DNA of 64,000 nt, taken from Stenotrophomonas maltophilia. GTDB taxonomy: Bacteria; Pseudomonadota; Gammaproteobacteria; Xanthomonadales; Xanthomonadaceae. The notes under the pieces were generated by a model. That model worked only from the letters and a program-made list of their open reading frames with translations, made no database searches and had not been told where the DNA came from. The stretch is from assembly GCF_013464485.1 (NCBI RefSeq), contig NZ_RAUX01000005.1, positions 34,184 to 98,183 on the forward strand, in the 5' to 3' direction. Made by a program: the position numbers and the translations under genes. Positions 1 through 7,442 of this stretch are shown here, one piece after another. Position 1 is the stretch's first letter, and each line of letters begins with the position of its first letter.

Positions 1-183
1 GAGAAAATGACCCTCTCGGGCTTGAGTCGAGCAGAGGTCGAGATCCTGCTCGCCCGATTCCAGACGGCCAACGCTGTGGCTCTGCATCTTGGGGTCAGCG
101 CGTCGTCTATATCTGTTTACATGAAAAGAGCAGGTCTCAAAGCGCCGCGCGATGGGCGACGTCGTCAGGCCACTCCATCATGA
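1..183 (+). CDS. Small HTH protein, possibly truncated by the window edge
   Basis: The frame is open from base 1, with an ATG at 7 and a TGA at 181-183, giving 58 residues if the ATG is the true start. The middle (NAVALHLGVSASSISVYMKR) matches a helix-turn-helix repeat of the same type as those in the next gene. The stop overlaps the next start (ATGA), so the two are probably translationally coupled. The real start may lie left of the window. A DNA-binding role is inferred from the HTH pattern only. Confidence 0.55.
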   Translation, partial: EKMTLSGLSRAEVEILLARFQTANAVALHLGVSASSISVYMKRAGLKAPRDGRRRQATPS

Positions 184-674
184 TTCCACGCAAAGGCTTC
201 CTCGGCGGCTGCTCCCCGGCCCAGGTTCAATCCTTGCTGGACGAAGGGGGGACTCAGCGCGCCTTGGCCCAACGCCTGGGCGTTACCCACCAAGCCGTGA
301 ACCGCTTTGTGAGGCGCCACCGCCTGGCCGGTTCCGGACGGCAGGCCTTTCGGGCCCGCCAAGCCCGCGAGCTCATCGAGCGCCGTCAGCAGGTGCAGCA
401 GCTGGTCGGAGCCGGGCTGACCTCGGCCGAGGTGGCCCAGCGCTTGGGTGTGTCGCCGGCCACTATCGGCCTGGACCGCCAAGCCCTTCGGTTAGGGCGT
501 GTCCTGAAAAGGCCGGAGCAGCGCAGCTTGCGGGGGCTGGGCGTGGACCAAGTGAGGGGCCGTTTGAAAGAGGTGAGCCGGGCTCGGTTAGCCCGAGACC
601 TTGGGGTAAGCAGTTCAGCTGTCTACCGCTACTGCAACTTGGCCGGGATCGCTTCGCCTAGATGTGAACAGTGA
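180..674 (+). CDS. Protein with three helix-turn-helix repeats
   Basis: 164 residues starting at an ATG that overlaps the preceding stop. Three similar HTH segments can be read: RALAQRLGVTHQAVNRFVRR near residue 28, AEVAQRLGVSPATIGL near 84, and ARLARDLGVSSSAVYRYC near 136. Each has the L-GV turn of homeodomain-like or resolvase-type HTH units. The neighbouring small gene carries a related unit, so the pair looks like an array of DNA-recognition modules. No catalytic domain is visible. It could be a regulator or the DNA-binding half of a recombination or defence system; the function is unknown. Confidence 0.6.
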   Translation: MIPRKGFLGGCSPAQVQSLLDEGGTQRALAQRLGVTHQAVNRFVRRHRLAGSGRQAFRARQARELIERRQQVQQLVGAGLTSAEVAQRLGVSPATIGLDRQALRLGRVLKRPEQRSLRGLGVDQVRGRLKEVSRARLARDLGVSSSAVYRYCNLAGIASPRCEQ

Positions 675-737
675 ACATGACAAGGCTGGAGCCAGTATTT
701 TCGAGTCGGCCAGTGACCTTTACTGCGTCCAGTAGGC

Positions 738-1922
738 TCAGGTGGTCGCCGTCAGTTCCGAGTAGGCAATAAGCGTCATGCCGGTGGTGACGAGCAAAAG
801 GATCGACATGACGATGGGAACTCCCCATTGATGGAAACGAAGCCGCGTTTGCAGTTGCTCGATCATTGGGCGCAGCTGGTTGTAGGTGGGCAGTGCGCGT
901 TGCCGCAGCATCTCCGATTCGGCTTTCAGTTCAAAGCCCACCTGGCGAAGTGTCAGAACGTGAGCGGCAACCAGCATTGCAGCAACTAGAAGAAATACAA
1001 AGGACGCAGTGAGAAGGGCGTGGTTCACTACGGTGTAAGCCGCATCCGTCTTCATCTGGCTCGCAAGCAAGCCTTGCCCCACCGGAATGGCTATGAGCTT
1101 GGTCATGGCGTCGGAGCTTGCAGCATTCATCTTGACGACGAAATCGAGCTTCCGGCGCTCAAACTCCTCTCTTGCCTTGTCGAAGTTGAACCCAGAGGCA
1201 TAGATGTCGAAGTCTGACAGGAATGCCTGCATGATCTCGCCCCACGATCGCAGTAGAACTTCGAAGCGCTGCTCGGTGGGGACGTTGAATAAAAACCTGA
1301 CGAGAACACGCTTGATCGCGTCGAGCCGACCAATCTTGAGGTGGTCATCAAAAATCGCGTGACGTGATTGCGATAAGTCCTCTGCCGAAGGAACATCATC
1401 GAGGAGCCACTGGCTGTAGGTGAGCGGGATGCTCAACTTGCGGCCAGTGAGAATGATGGCTGTGCCTGGGCCGCCGATGCCCGCGCGGAAGTCATCGGCC
1501 ACCCGCTTGAGGATTTCCGCGAACTCAATACAACGCAAGTAGGCGGCAACAAGGCTTGGGACTTGGGCCTCGCCGAGCGCATAGTCCTCTTGGAGCAAAT
1601 AGAAGGTTTCCGGTGCTTCGACCTGGAACCGCCCCATGTTGTATGAAAGCAGAGCACCAGTATTCTGCGCGACGACCTCGCCAGCCTTCGAAACACCGTG
1701 CACTACAAGTTCAATCTCAGATCCATGTTCAATGCCCGCAACCCCTAACGGGCGCTCCTTCCCTTCAAAGACCGTGGCGACGCGCCGCCCGCCTGCCTCG
1801 ATGGCGTCGATAAGGGCCGACACTTCAGCAGATGACTCGGTTCGCACGATCAAGTTGGCACCTGCGATCTGGCAGGTGCGGCTCAAACGGCATAGGCCGA
1901 CGATTGAATCGAATGCTGGCAT
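738..1922 (-). CDS. Membrane protein with two C-terminal TM helices, partner of an NA37 protein
   Basis: 394 residues. About 290 N-terminal residues look soluble; they are followed by two hydrophobic helices, one around 300-325 (ALLTASFVFLLVAAMLVAAH) and one near the C-terminus (VPIVMSILLLVTTGMTLIAY). An acidic and basic segment of about 40 residues lies between them. No known enzymatic motif is visible. The ATG at 1922 is one base from the stop of the upstream NA37 gene, so the two form one operon and probably one functional unit. A nucleoid-associated protein co-expressed with a membrane protein resembles the sensor/effector layout of some phage-defence systems, but that is inference. Confidence 0.7.
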   Translation of the reverse strand: MPAFDSIVGLCRLSRTCQIAGANLIVRTESSAEVSALIDAIEAGGRRVATVFEGKERPLGVAGIEHGSEIELVVHGVSKAGEVVAQNTGALLSYNMGRFQVEAPETFYLLQEDYALGEAQVPSLVAAYLRCIEFAEILKRVADDFRAGIGGPGTAIILTGRKLSIPLTYSQWLLDDVPSAEDLSQSRHAIFDDHLKIGRLDAIKRVLVRFLFNVPTEQRFEVLLRSWGEIMQAFLSDFDIYASGFNFDKAREEFERRKLDFVVKMNAASSDAMTKLIAIPVGQGLLASQMKTDAAYTVVNHALLTASFVFLLVAAMLVAAHVLTLRQVGFELKAESEMLRQRALPTYNQLRPMIEQLQTRLRFHQWGVPIVMSILLLVTTGMTLIAYSELTATT

Positions 1923-1923
1923 G

Positions 1924-2937
1924 TCAGGACTCGTTGAGTTCCTGGATCAGTTTTTCAGGGGCGTGCTTGATAACAACAGTCGTTCCGTCAAGATGGACGT
2001 GCTCCTGCTTGAAGGAGTAGGTCATCTTGAGTGAAAGCTCCTTGCTCTTGTAGTTGATATCGGACAGTGCCTTGATGGACGTGGCATCGGGAAGAAATCC
2101 TGCCGATGGGGCGCTTTCATGGCCGTTGAGGAAGTGAACGAACGCTGCAGGCTCATCGGGCCAGATTGCATTGGCCAACCCCTCGAAGTCATCTAGCCGA
2201 GGCGATTCGCTTTTCCTCAGGCCCTCAACGTAATCAAATGCTCGACGCTGGAGGTCGGGTACGTCGCCGGCTGGCATTGCCCCGGCATCCACCAAGCTGC
2301 TTGCGAAATCTTTCACAACCAGCACAAGCTTCTTTGATTCTACTTTTGAGTCTTGATCGACTTTGCAGCCCACGAAATCTTGGAAGTAGTCGGACGGGCC
2401 CTCGTCTTTGTTCTTCTTTAACACAAAGCTGAGGTAGCGTTCTCCGCCAGCAAGCCAAGCTGCCAAATCGATTCGGGCGGCGACTTGGAGGCGATCCAAG
2501 TTCAGATATGGCGCCCGCACGACCTTGTCGAGGTCGTCAGAAAAGATGGCTCCGGACTGAGGGTTCAACTTCGCAACCATCAGCATGTCTCTCTGCTGAT
2601 GTGTATATCGAAGCATCAGCATGTAGCCGCCGCCAGCAAAGATGACGTCGTTCATCGAGACAACCAATCGACGGCCTGCATGAATCGAGAACTCGATGAA
2701 GGTTGTCTTTCCATCCAAGTGGTCTCTGAGATGGACGCTGAAACGGTAGTTGTCCTCATCCTCCTCAAATGATCCGGCAAATCTGGAGCTGCGATTGTTG
2801 TAGCTGTCGAGGAGGGTGAGCATCAACGAGTTAAGCTCGTCCGTCCTTGCGAGCTCCCCCTTGGCCTCACCAAGGCTCGCTCCCTTAACGCCTCTGTCCT
2901 TGTTCACCTTGTGTGCTACCGCATTCAGGATTTCCAT
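1924..2937 (-). CDS. 37-kDa nucleoid-associated protein, NdpA/YejK (NA37) family
   Basis: 337 residues, close to the usual family length of about 335. Family features are the start MEILNAVAHKV, the central LDRLQVAARIDLAAWLAGG, and RYLSFVLKKN followed by DYFQDFVGC, which correspond to the YejK signature (ARI.L..W..G..RYLSF...YF.DF.GC). Chromosomal YejK binds DNA in the nucleoid. This copy lies in accessory DNA and is followed after one base by a two-TM protein gene, which is not the usual housekeeping context. The start has a G-rich ribosome site (CAGGGGGAATCG then ATG). Confidence 0.85.
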   Translation of the reverse strand: MEILNAVAHKVNKDRGVKGASLGEAKGELARTDELNSLMLTLLDSYNNRSSRFAGSFEEDEDNYRFSVHLRDHLDGKTTFIEFSIHAGRRLVVSMNDVIFAGGGYMLMLRYTHQQRDMLMVAKLNPQSGAIFSDDLDKVVRAPYLNLDRLQVAARIDLAAWLAGGERYLSFVLKKNKDEGPSDYFQDFVGCKVDQDSKVESKKLVLVVKDFASSLVDAGAMPAGDVPDLQRRAFDYVEGLRKSESPRLDDFEGLANAIWPDEPAAFVHFLNGHESAPSAGFLPDATSIKALSDINYKSKELSLKMTYSFKQEHVHLDGTTVVIKHAPEKLIQELNES

Positions 2938-3301
2938 CGATTCCCCCTGTTCATTCCTTGAGATAGAAGTGCGGCCGACTAGAAGGGCCTATGCAATATG
3001 CTACACAGATCGTGGCTTGGATGGATTCTTCGGAACTGTGCCAATGTTTTGGCGCATGGTGAGGCCCACCTGTCTCACTAGGCGAGATATCGGCTACCAG
3101 ATCGGTTGGCTGGTCAATGTGGACCGTCCGCCTGTCCGGGTAGGGTGCCGATCGAGCGGGGTGGGGCGGTGCGTATTGTCCCACTTCGGGAAAAGGGCCC
3201 AATGCTACCCTCGGAAGCACCGATCATTCGCGTCGAGGCAGTTTGGTCCTCGGTCCGCCGATCGGCTATAACCCTTGCTTGCCCTCAACGGAGTATTTGC
3301 C
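2938..3301. other. Divergent intergenic region, no gene seen
   Basis: A 364-bp spacer between the leftward NA37 gene and the rightward H-NS-like gene. It must hold both promoters, but no strong -35/-10 pair stands out. Short open frames here show no recognisable protein pattern. Confidence 0.5.
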
Positions 3302-3805
3302 TTGGCCTTGACCACCCTTCAGTCGATCAACGCGGAAATCAAACAACTCGAAGCCCAAAAACGGTTGGTGGAGAAACGCGACGGTGAGGTTCCTAAGGCC
3401 ATCGCGGTGCTTCAGAAGTATGCGAAGCTTCTCAGTGCTGCCCAGCGTCGCCAGATTGCTAAGCTCATTGGCGAGGCCATCGACGTCAAGCCGGCGCGTT
3501 CCCCGAAACCTTCTGCGGGGTCGCTGAAGGGCCGAAAGCTCGGCAAAGTCGCCCCCAAGTATCGACTCCCGACCGGAGAGACCTGGGCAGGCCGAGGGCT
3601 GGCACCCAAGGCTTTCACGGCATGGGCCAGGTCGGCCGAAGGCAAGGCATGGGCGCAGGCCAACCCTGGGGCCAAGTTCCCGCCCGCCGCTGGCAAGGTG
3701 AAGAAGGCCGCGGCTAAGGGAGCTGCGAAGGTGGGCAAGGTCGCCAAGAAGGCAAAGCCGATTCGGAAACCTGCCAAGAAGGCCAAGCCGAAGCCGGCTG
3801 CTTAA
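3302..3805 (+). CDS. H-NS family nucleoid protein with a histone-like Lys/Ala tail
   Basis: 167 residues from a TTG at 3302, chosen because GGAG at 3290-3293 sits 8 bases upstream and because the resulting start, MALTTLQSINAEIKQLEAQK, parallels the second H-NS protein at 22731. The N-terminal coiled-coil oligomerisation region is followed by the H-NS DNA-binding motif TWAGRGLAPKAFTAW near residue 106. About 35 residues of KKAAAKG/AKKAKP repeats then form a basic tail like that of histone H1 or AlgP. The role is probably silencing of AT-rich foreign DNA. It heads a three-gene operon. Confidence 0.85.
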   Translation: MALTTLQSINAEIKQLEAQKRLVEKRDGEVPKAIAVLQKYAKLLSAAQRRQIAKLIGEAIDVKPARSPKPSAGSLKGRKLGKVAPKYRLPTGETWAGRGLAPKAFTAWARSAEGKAWAQANPGAKFPPAAGKVKKAAAKGAAKVGKVAKKAKPIRKPAKKAKPKPAA

Positions 3806-3809
3806 TCCC

Positions 3810-4178
3810 GTGGACAAAGGCCCTGCGAATGCCCCGTCCAAGGCGTTGGCCGCTGCACACGTGTTGCTCGACATGGCGGAAGGAACGCTCTTGCAAGAGG
3901 AGGCGGGAACACGACTGCGCACCCAGTTTGGGCTTCATTGGTCCGCCTTGACGTGCGTCCAATACTTGTCAGGGAAGGACGCGGTCGCTGCATTGACGAA
4001 CCTTCCGGGCGAGTGGAGCGAGCAGGGGCGGACGAAATCGGATCTCCTCCAAGCCGTGGTCATGGCCCTGGCGGTTGTCCGTGAGGCGCGCGGGAGTGGT
4101 GGAGGGAAGGTGTCTGCCAGCAAGCTGTCCCTGCGCCTTCAAGAGGTGCGAGCCGCGGACGTGGGGCAGCGCAAATGA
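3810..4178 (+). CDS. Hypothetical protein downstream of H-NS
   Basis: 122 residues from a GTG 4 bases after the H-NS stop; it overlaps the next gene by 4 bases. The composition suggests a helical soluble protein (KALAAAHVLLDMAEG; LLQAVVMALAVVREAR). I do not recognise a family. The tight spacing on both sides indicates translation within the H-NS operon. Confidence 0.6.
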   Translation: MDKGPANAPSKALAAAHVLLDMAEGTLLQEEAGTRLRTQFGLHWSALTCVQYLSGKDAVAALTNLPGEWSEQGRTKSDLLQAVVMALAVVREARGSGGGKVSASKLSLRLQEVRAADVGQRK

Positions 4179-4642
4179 CACGAACCTTGTCCGCTCCGAG
4201 CTATGCACTCCTGCAGGCCAGCGTGGAGTGTTGGACGTGCGGCGAGGCAACGCCGGTAACGTCGGTGTGGGTCCCGTCCTTCGTGGACTTCGCAGACGTA
4301 GAGGAGCCAGAGGACGAGCCGGAAGCAGGCGATGCGGCCACGTTGCACGGGATCCATGATTTGGACGATCACGTCGCCGCGCACGTGCGCGAGGCGGCAC
4401 CTTGGCTCAAGCCAGGGCGCTCGGAAACCGCCGATGCCACTTACTGGGTCAACCATTGCCAAGCCTGTTGCGCATTACAAGGCGACTTCTTCGTGATGGG
4501 CGTCAATGGCCCGTTCTTCCCTCAGTTCCGCGCCGAAGCCGACGCCCTTGACCTCATCCCCGGGCGTGGACCCTTGAGCGCCAATGCGACGGCTGCACGG
4601 TCCGGATGGATGGATTGGATCGCTGAGCGCCTGTCTTTCTGA
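4175..4642 (+). CDS. Hypothetical protein with paired CxxC motifs
   Basis: 155 residues. The ATG overlaps the stop of the previous gene (ATGA). Two cysteine pairs, CWTC near residue 19 and CQAC near 96, could form a split zinc-binding site around an acidic stretch (EEPEDEPEAGD). Similar conserved hypothetical proteins exist in proteobacteria, but I cannot name a function. It is the last gene of the H-NS-headed operon. Confidence 0.65.
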   Translation: MTRTLSAPSYALLQASVECWTCGEATPVTSVWVPSFVDFADVEEPEDEPEAGDAATLHGIHDLDDHVAAHVREAAPWLKPGRSETADATYWVNHCQACCALQGDFFVMGVNGPFFPQFRAEADALDLIPGRGPLSANATAARSGWMDWIAERLSF

Positions 4643-4731
4643 AAGAGCGTTCGGAATCCGAGCACGCGGTGGCACGGGCATGGCGCTTATGATCACAAGA
4701 TGACGGTTCTCTGCGGCTCAGCTGAACATTG

Positions 4732-5559
4732 CTAGTTGCGGTTGTAGCCGTTGCGGGACATCAAGATCCGCTTCCAGTGCGACTCCCTCTTGTCGATTTG
4801 GCTCTCTTGGGAGCGCCGGTCCATGACTTCGAGGATCGAGAAGCGGAGATCCCGTTGACGGTCAGTGGCCTTGATGCCGAACTCTTGGACCAAGGCCTTG
4901 TTCCAGCCGTGCCCTGTGCTCGAATACTGGCGCCAGCGTCCCCAGATGCCGGCGTCGCCGTCTGCTTTTCCGACGTAGAGCAGGCCGGTCTTGCTGTCCG
5001 TTAAGAGATAGATGCCTTTCACACTGGAAAGAGCGGCACGCCAAGAGTTGTTGCCGCTGGCAACGACGCGGTCCAGGGTATCTTTGTCGATGTCCACTTG
5101 TCCGAACCCAGGGAACTCTCCGTCTCCCAGCTTTTCTGCCAGAAGTTCGTGCACCACCATGTCCCCCGTGAGGGTCTCGCCTCTGAGGTAGGAGGTGCGG
5201 CTGACGTATTTCCCCGTCACGAAGAGGCGTCCTTCTAACGCAAGTGTGCTGTCGATGCGTTCCAAGGTGTAGTCAACGTGGGGCGTTCCGTTGGCATCCA
5301 CATCGGGCCTGCTTCCCACGGATCGGAAGAGGCCGGCGAACATCCAACGGTAGGTATTGGGGATTTGGATGAGGGACAAGACCATGTCCCGGTCGAAGTT
5401 CCGCTGCCGCTGCCAGCACTGCCAGTCGTCAAACCGGCCGTCCAGCCAAACATCGATCGGATCCTCGATCTTATTGTTTCGGGCCAAGTGAACCTTGGTG
5501 CGAGCCGGCTCAAACGAGGGTTCGTAGAGCTTGATGAGGTCATACAGGAGCATGCCCAA
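4732..5559 (-). CDS. GIY-YIG nuclease domain protein
   Basis: 275 residues. The C-terminal third carries a complete GIY-YIG fold signature: KGIYLLTDSKTGLLYVGKAD, a basic helix WGRWRQY, GHGWNKAL, a candidate catalytic Glu in KRESHWKRIL, and a terminal GYNRN. The first ~170 residues form a separate domain I do not recognise, perhaps for target recognition. The gene overlaps the upstream HNH nuclease gene by 20 bases. Stand-alone GIY-YIG proteins of this kind occur in restriction-like and mobile contexts. DNA cleavage is probable; the biological target is unknown. Confidence 0.8.
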   Translation of the reverse strand: MGMLLYDLIKLYEPSFEPARTKVHLARNNKIEDPIDVWLDGRFDDWQCWQRQRNFDRDMVLSLIQIPNTYRWMFAGLFRSVGSRPDVDANGTPHVDYTLERIDSTLALEGRLFVTGKYVSRTSYLRGETLTGDMVVHELLAEKLGDGEFPGFGQVDIDKDTLDRVVASGNNSWRAALSSVKGIYLLTDSKTGLLYVGKADGDAGIWGRWRQYSSTGHGWNKALVQEFGIKATDRQRDLRFSILEVMDRRSQESQIDKRESHWKRILMSRNGYNRN

Positions 5560-5893
5560 TCCCTGGCGGCTGTTTTGGCCACCATCTTCCCACTGCCAGC
5601 CGCTTCAGAACCAGCGCCCGGAACGCTTCAGGGGAAGGGGCTGGCCCCTTCCGCTTATGCCTGCACTGGTTGCACCGGGCGTGTGCGGCCACCACGTTCC
5701 CGGATACGTCTCGGCCCCCGTCCTGCTGGGCGACCAGGTGCTCGGCGGTGCATTGAAAGGCTCGGGCCTTGCTGGGCTTCAGCCCAAGCTCTGAAGGAGC
5801 CGCGAGCCACATCGGAAGGCCGCAATAGAAGCAGCGGCCAGACTGGGCATGGAAGGCGGATGTGCGGATGGATTTGAGGCGCTTGGTCGTCAT
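5540..5893 (-). CDS. HNH endonuclease
   Basis: 117 residues from the ATG at 5893, chosen for CGGAG six bases upstream; an in-frame ATG six codons earlier is possible. The zinc-finger HNH pattern is complete: CFYC near residue 21, the catalytic AEHLVAQQDGG near 50, and NVVAAHARCNQCR near 66. It overlaps the start of the GIY-YIG gene, so the two nucleases are translated together. Phage terminase-linked and McrA-like HNH proteins share this form. Here the partner nuclease suggests a two-nuclease module. Confidence 0.8.
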   Translation of the reverse strand: MTTKRLKSIRTSAFHAQSGRCFYCGLPMWLAAPSELGLKPSKARAFQCTAEHLVAQQDGGRDVSGNVVAAHARCNQCRHKRKGPAPSPEAFRALVLKRLAVGRWWPKQPPGIGHAPV

Positions 5894-6162
5894 GGATGGC
5901 TCCGGAATCAAAAAAAGATTCCCGCGCCCCCATTGGGTGGACCTCGGGCACCCGGAGCCTATTGGCTATGCGGGCACAACACCGACGCTTCTGCGACCGG
6001 CGATTGCTTTTTAGCTAACTCGTGTCTTCGGTGCAAGCACTTGGAGGGGATCCGCAAAATCTTGTCAGCAGATCCTCTTGCGCAAATGGATTTATCGAGT
6101 ATTGGTGAAGCAAGCCCAATCCGGGCCACTTTCCCTTTCCCTAAATCCGAGGAGGATTTTTC
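5894..6162. promoter_or_regulatory. Divergent region with a probable promoter for the fimbrial cluster
   Basis: A 269-bp spacer between the leftward nuclease pair and the rightward pilin gene. A TTGCGC with TATTGG 16 bases further at about 6079-6106 is a plausible -35/-10 pair for the pilin. The strong GAGGAGG ribosome site just before 6163 fits a highly expressed secreted subunit. Confidence 0.4.
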
Positions 6163-6660
6163 ATGCGCAAGACCCTTTCTTTTTCTCTGGCCTTGATGGC
6201 CGCGTTTTCTGCCACTTCGGCGTCCGCCGCTGACGTCACCGAAGACCTGATGATTTCTGCGACCGTGAACAACGAGTGCAGCCTGCTCGTGACCCAGCTG
6301 GGCGGCGGTGAATACAACGGCTTGGCGTCCGGCACGCAGGGCTATTCCAATGGTGCGTTGATGGTTCGCTGCAACCAAGGCACCGCCTTCAGCATCGTGC
6401 CTGGCGATGGGTTGAACTACGGCGCCGCGATTGCTCGTCCCAATCACCGCGCCGTGTCCGATGGGGCCGGAAACTTCGTCGCCTACGGCCTCTTCAAAGA
6501 TCCTGGTGCCAGCCAAGTGTGGGGCAGTGGGGCCGATGCTTGGGAGGGCGTGGGGACCGGTGAGCAGCAGATGATCGGCATCGGTTATGCCTTCTACGAT
6601 TTGAACAAGGTGCCCGGCGGGACCTTCTCCGACACCATTGCGGTCACCCTGACTTACTGA
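6163..6660 (+). CDS. Spore coat U (SCPU) domain pilin, Csu-type
   Basis: 165 residues with a clear Sec signal peptide (MRKTLSFSLALMAAFSATSASA) and one SCPU domain. Typical features are the N-terminal strand ISATVNNECSLL, a paired Cys in MVRCNQG, and the terminal strand GTFSDTIAVTLTY. This family forms the major subunit of archaic chaperone-usher pili (CsuA/B-like). A strong terminator follows, then the chaperone and usher, so it is probably transcribed at a higher level than the assembly genes. No second pilin or tip adhesin is present. Confidence 0.85.
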   Translation: MRKTLSFSLALMAAFSATSASAADVTEDLMISATVNNECSLLVTQLGGGEYNGLASGTQGYSNGALMVRCNQGTAFSIVPGDGLNYGAAIARPNHRAVSDGAGNFVAYGLFKDPGASQVWGSGADAWEGVGTGEQQMIGIGYAFYDLNKVPGGTFSDTIAVTLTY

Positions 6661-6680
6661 CCCTCAAAGGGTTTCTACCA

Positions 6681-6710
6681 AACCCCCGGATATCTCCGGG
6701 GGTTTTCTTT
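6681..6710 (+). terminator. Rho-independent terminator after the SCPU pilin
   Basis: The hairpin AACCCCCGGA/TCTCCGGGGGTT is followed by a T-rich run (TTTTCTTTT). It separates the pilin from the chaperone-usher genes and allows a stoichiometric excess of pilin transcript. Confidence 0.85.
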
Positions 6711-6720
6711 TGAGGGTGGG

Positions 6721-6773
6721 TTGACAACTTTAAATGTTTTGGTTGGATCAAAGGAGGTGATCGATTTGGAGGA
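6721..6773 (+). promoter_or_regulatory. Promoter and unusual double ribosome site of the chaperone gene
   Basis: TTGACA at 6721-6726 is a good -35; TGGATC 17 bases later is a weak -10. AAAGGAGGTGATC at 6750-6762 is a perfect 13-base complement of the usual 16S rRNA 3' end, but it lies 11 or more bases from the start. A second GGAGG at 6768-6772 sits almost on the ATG codons. The pairing may hold ribosomes near the start or be involved in control. Confidence 0.5.
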
Positions 6774-7433
6774 ATGATGTTGAAGCGTTTGTTGGTGGTT
6801 CCATTGTTTTTGCTGTGCGCCGCTCCTGCGTGGGCGGGCAACGTGTCGTTGTTTCCCACAAGCATCGTGGCCCCGGCTGGAGAAAAGGCAGGGGCGTTGA
6901 CCTTGGAAAACCACGGTGAAATCCCCGAGCGCTTTCAGGTGACGGTGCTGGACTGGTCCCAAGATCCCAGCGGGCAGGACGTGACCAGCCCAGCTACAAC
7001 CGTGCTTGCGGCGCCGTCCATTGTCGAAATCCCACCTGGGTCCCGCCGGGCCGTGCGGTTGGTCCGCACCCAGGGCGTCGGCACGCCCGGCTACTACCGC
7101 GTGCTGCTGCGCCAGTTGCCCCAGCCGTCCGCGGCGGGCCAGGTGCAGTTGTTGATTCACCAGAACCTGCCGGTGGGGTTTGAAGACGCCAAGGCCGGTC
7201 CTCCGGTGCTCACGGCCCGCTTCACCGCCGACGGCCTTCTGCTGACCAACACCGGTTCGACCGCCGCACGTCTGACCGCCGTCGGTCCTCAAGGCATGCC
7301 GGCATGGCGCGAAGGGGCGCTGGGGTGGGTGCTCCCTGGTCAGAACAAGCTGGTTGAGCTCAAGCCCGGCTTGAAAGCGGCCTCGCTCACGATCGCGGTC
7401 AACGGCTCTTCCGTCGCCGTCCCCGTGAACTGA
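6774..7433 (+). CDS. Periplasmic pilus chaperone, CsuC/FimC-like
   Basis: 219 residues (217-218 if the second ATG is used). A signal peptide (MLKRLLVVPLFLLCAAPAWA) is followed by a PapD-like fold: NVSLFPTSIVAPAGEKAGALTL at the start of domain 1, the VEIPPGSRRAVRLVR edge strand near residue 85, and GYYRVLLRQLP before the domain junction. It should hold SCPU pilin subunits in the periplasm and deliver them to the usher encoded 9 bases downstream. Confidence 0.85.
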   Translation: MMLKRLLVVPLFLLCAAPAWAGNVSLFPTSIVAPAGEKAGALTLENHGEIPERFQVTVLDWSQDPSGQDVTSPATTVLAAPSIVEIPPGSRRAVRLVRTQGVGTPGYYRVLLRQLPQPSAAGQVQLLIHQNLPVGFEDAKAGPPVLTARFTADGLLLTNTGSTAARLTAVGPQGMPAWREGALGWVLPGQNKLVELKPGLKAASLTIAVNGSSVAVPVN

Positions 7434-7442
7434 GGGCGACAC

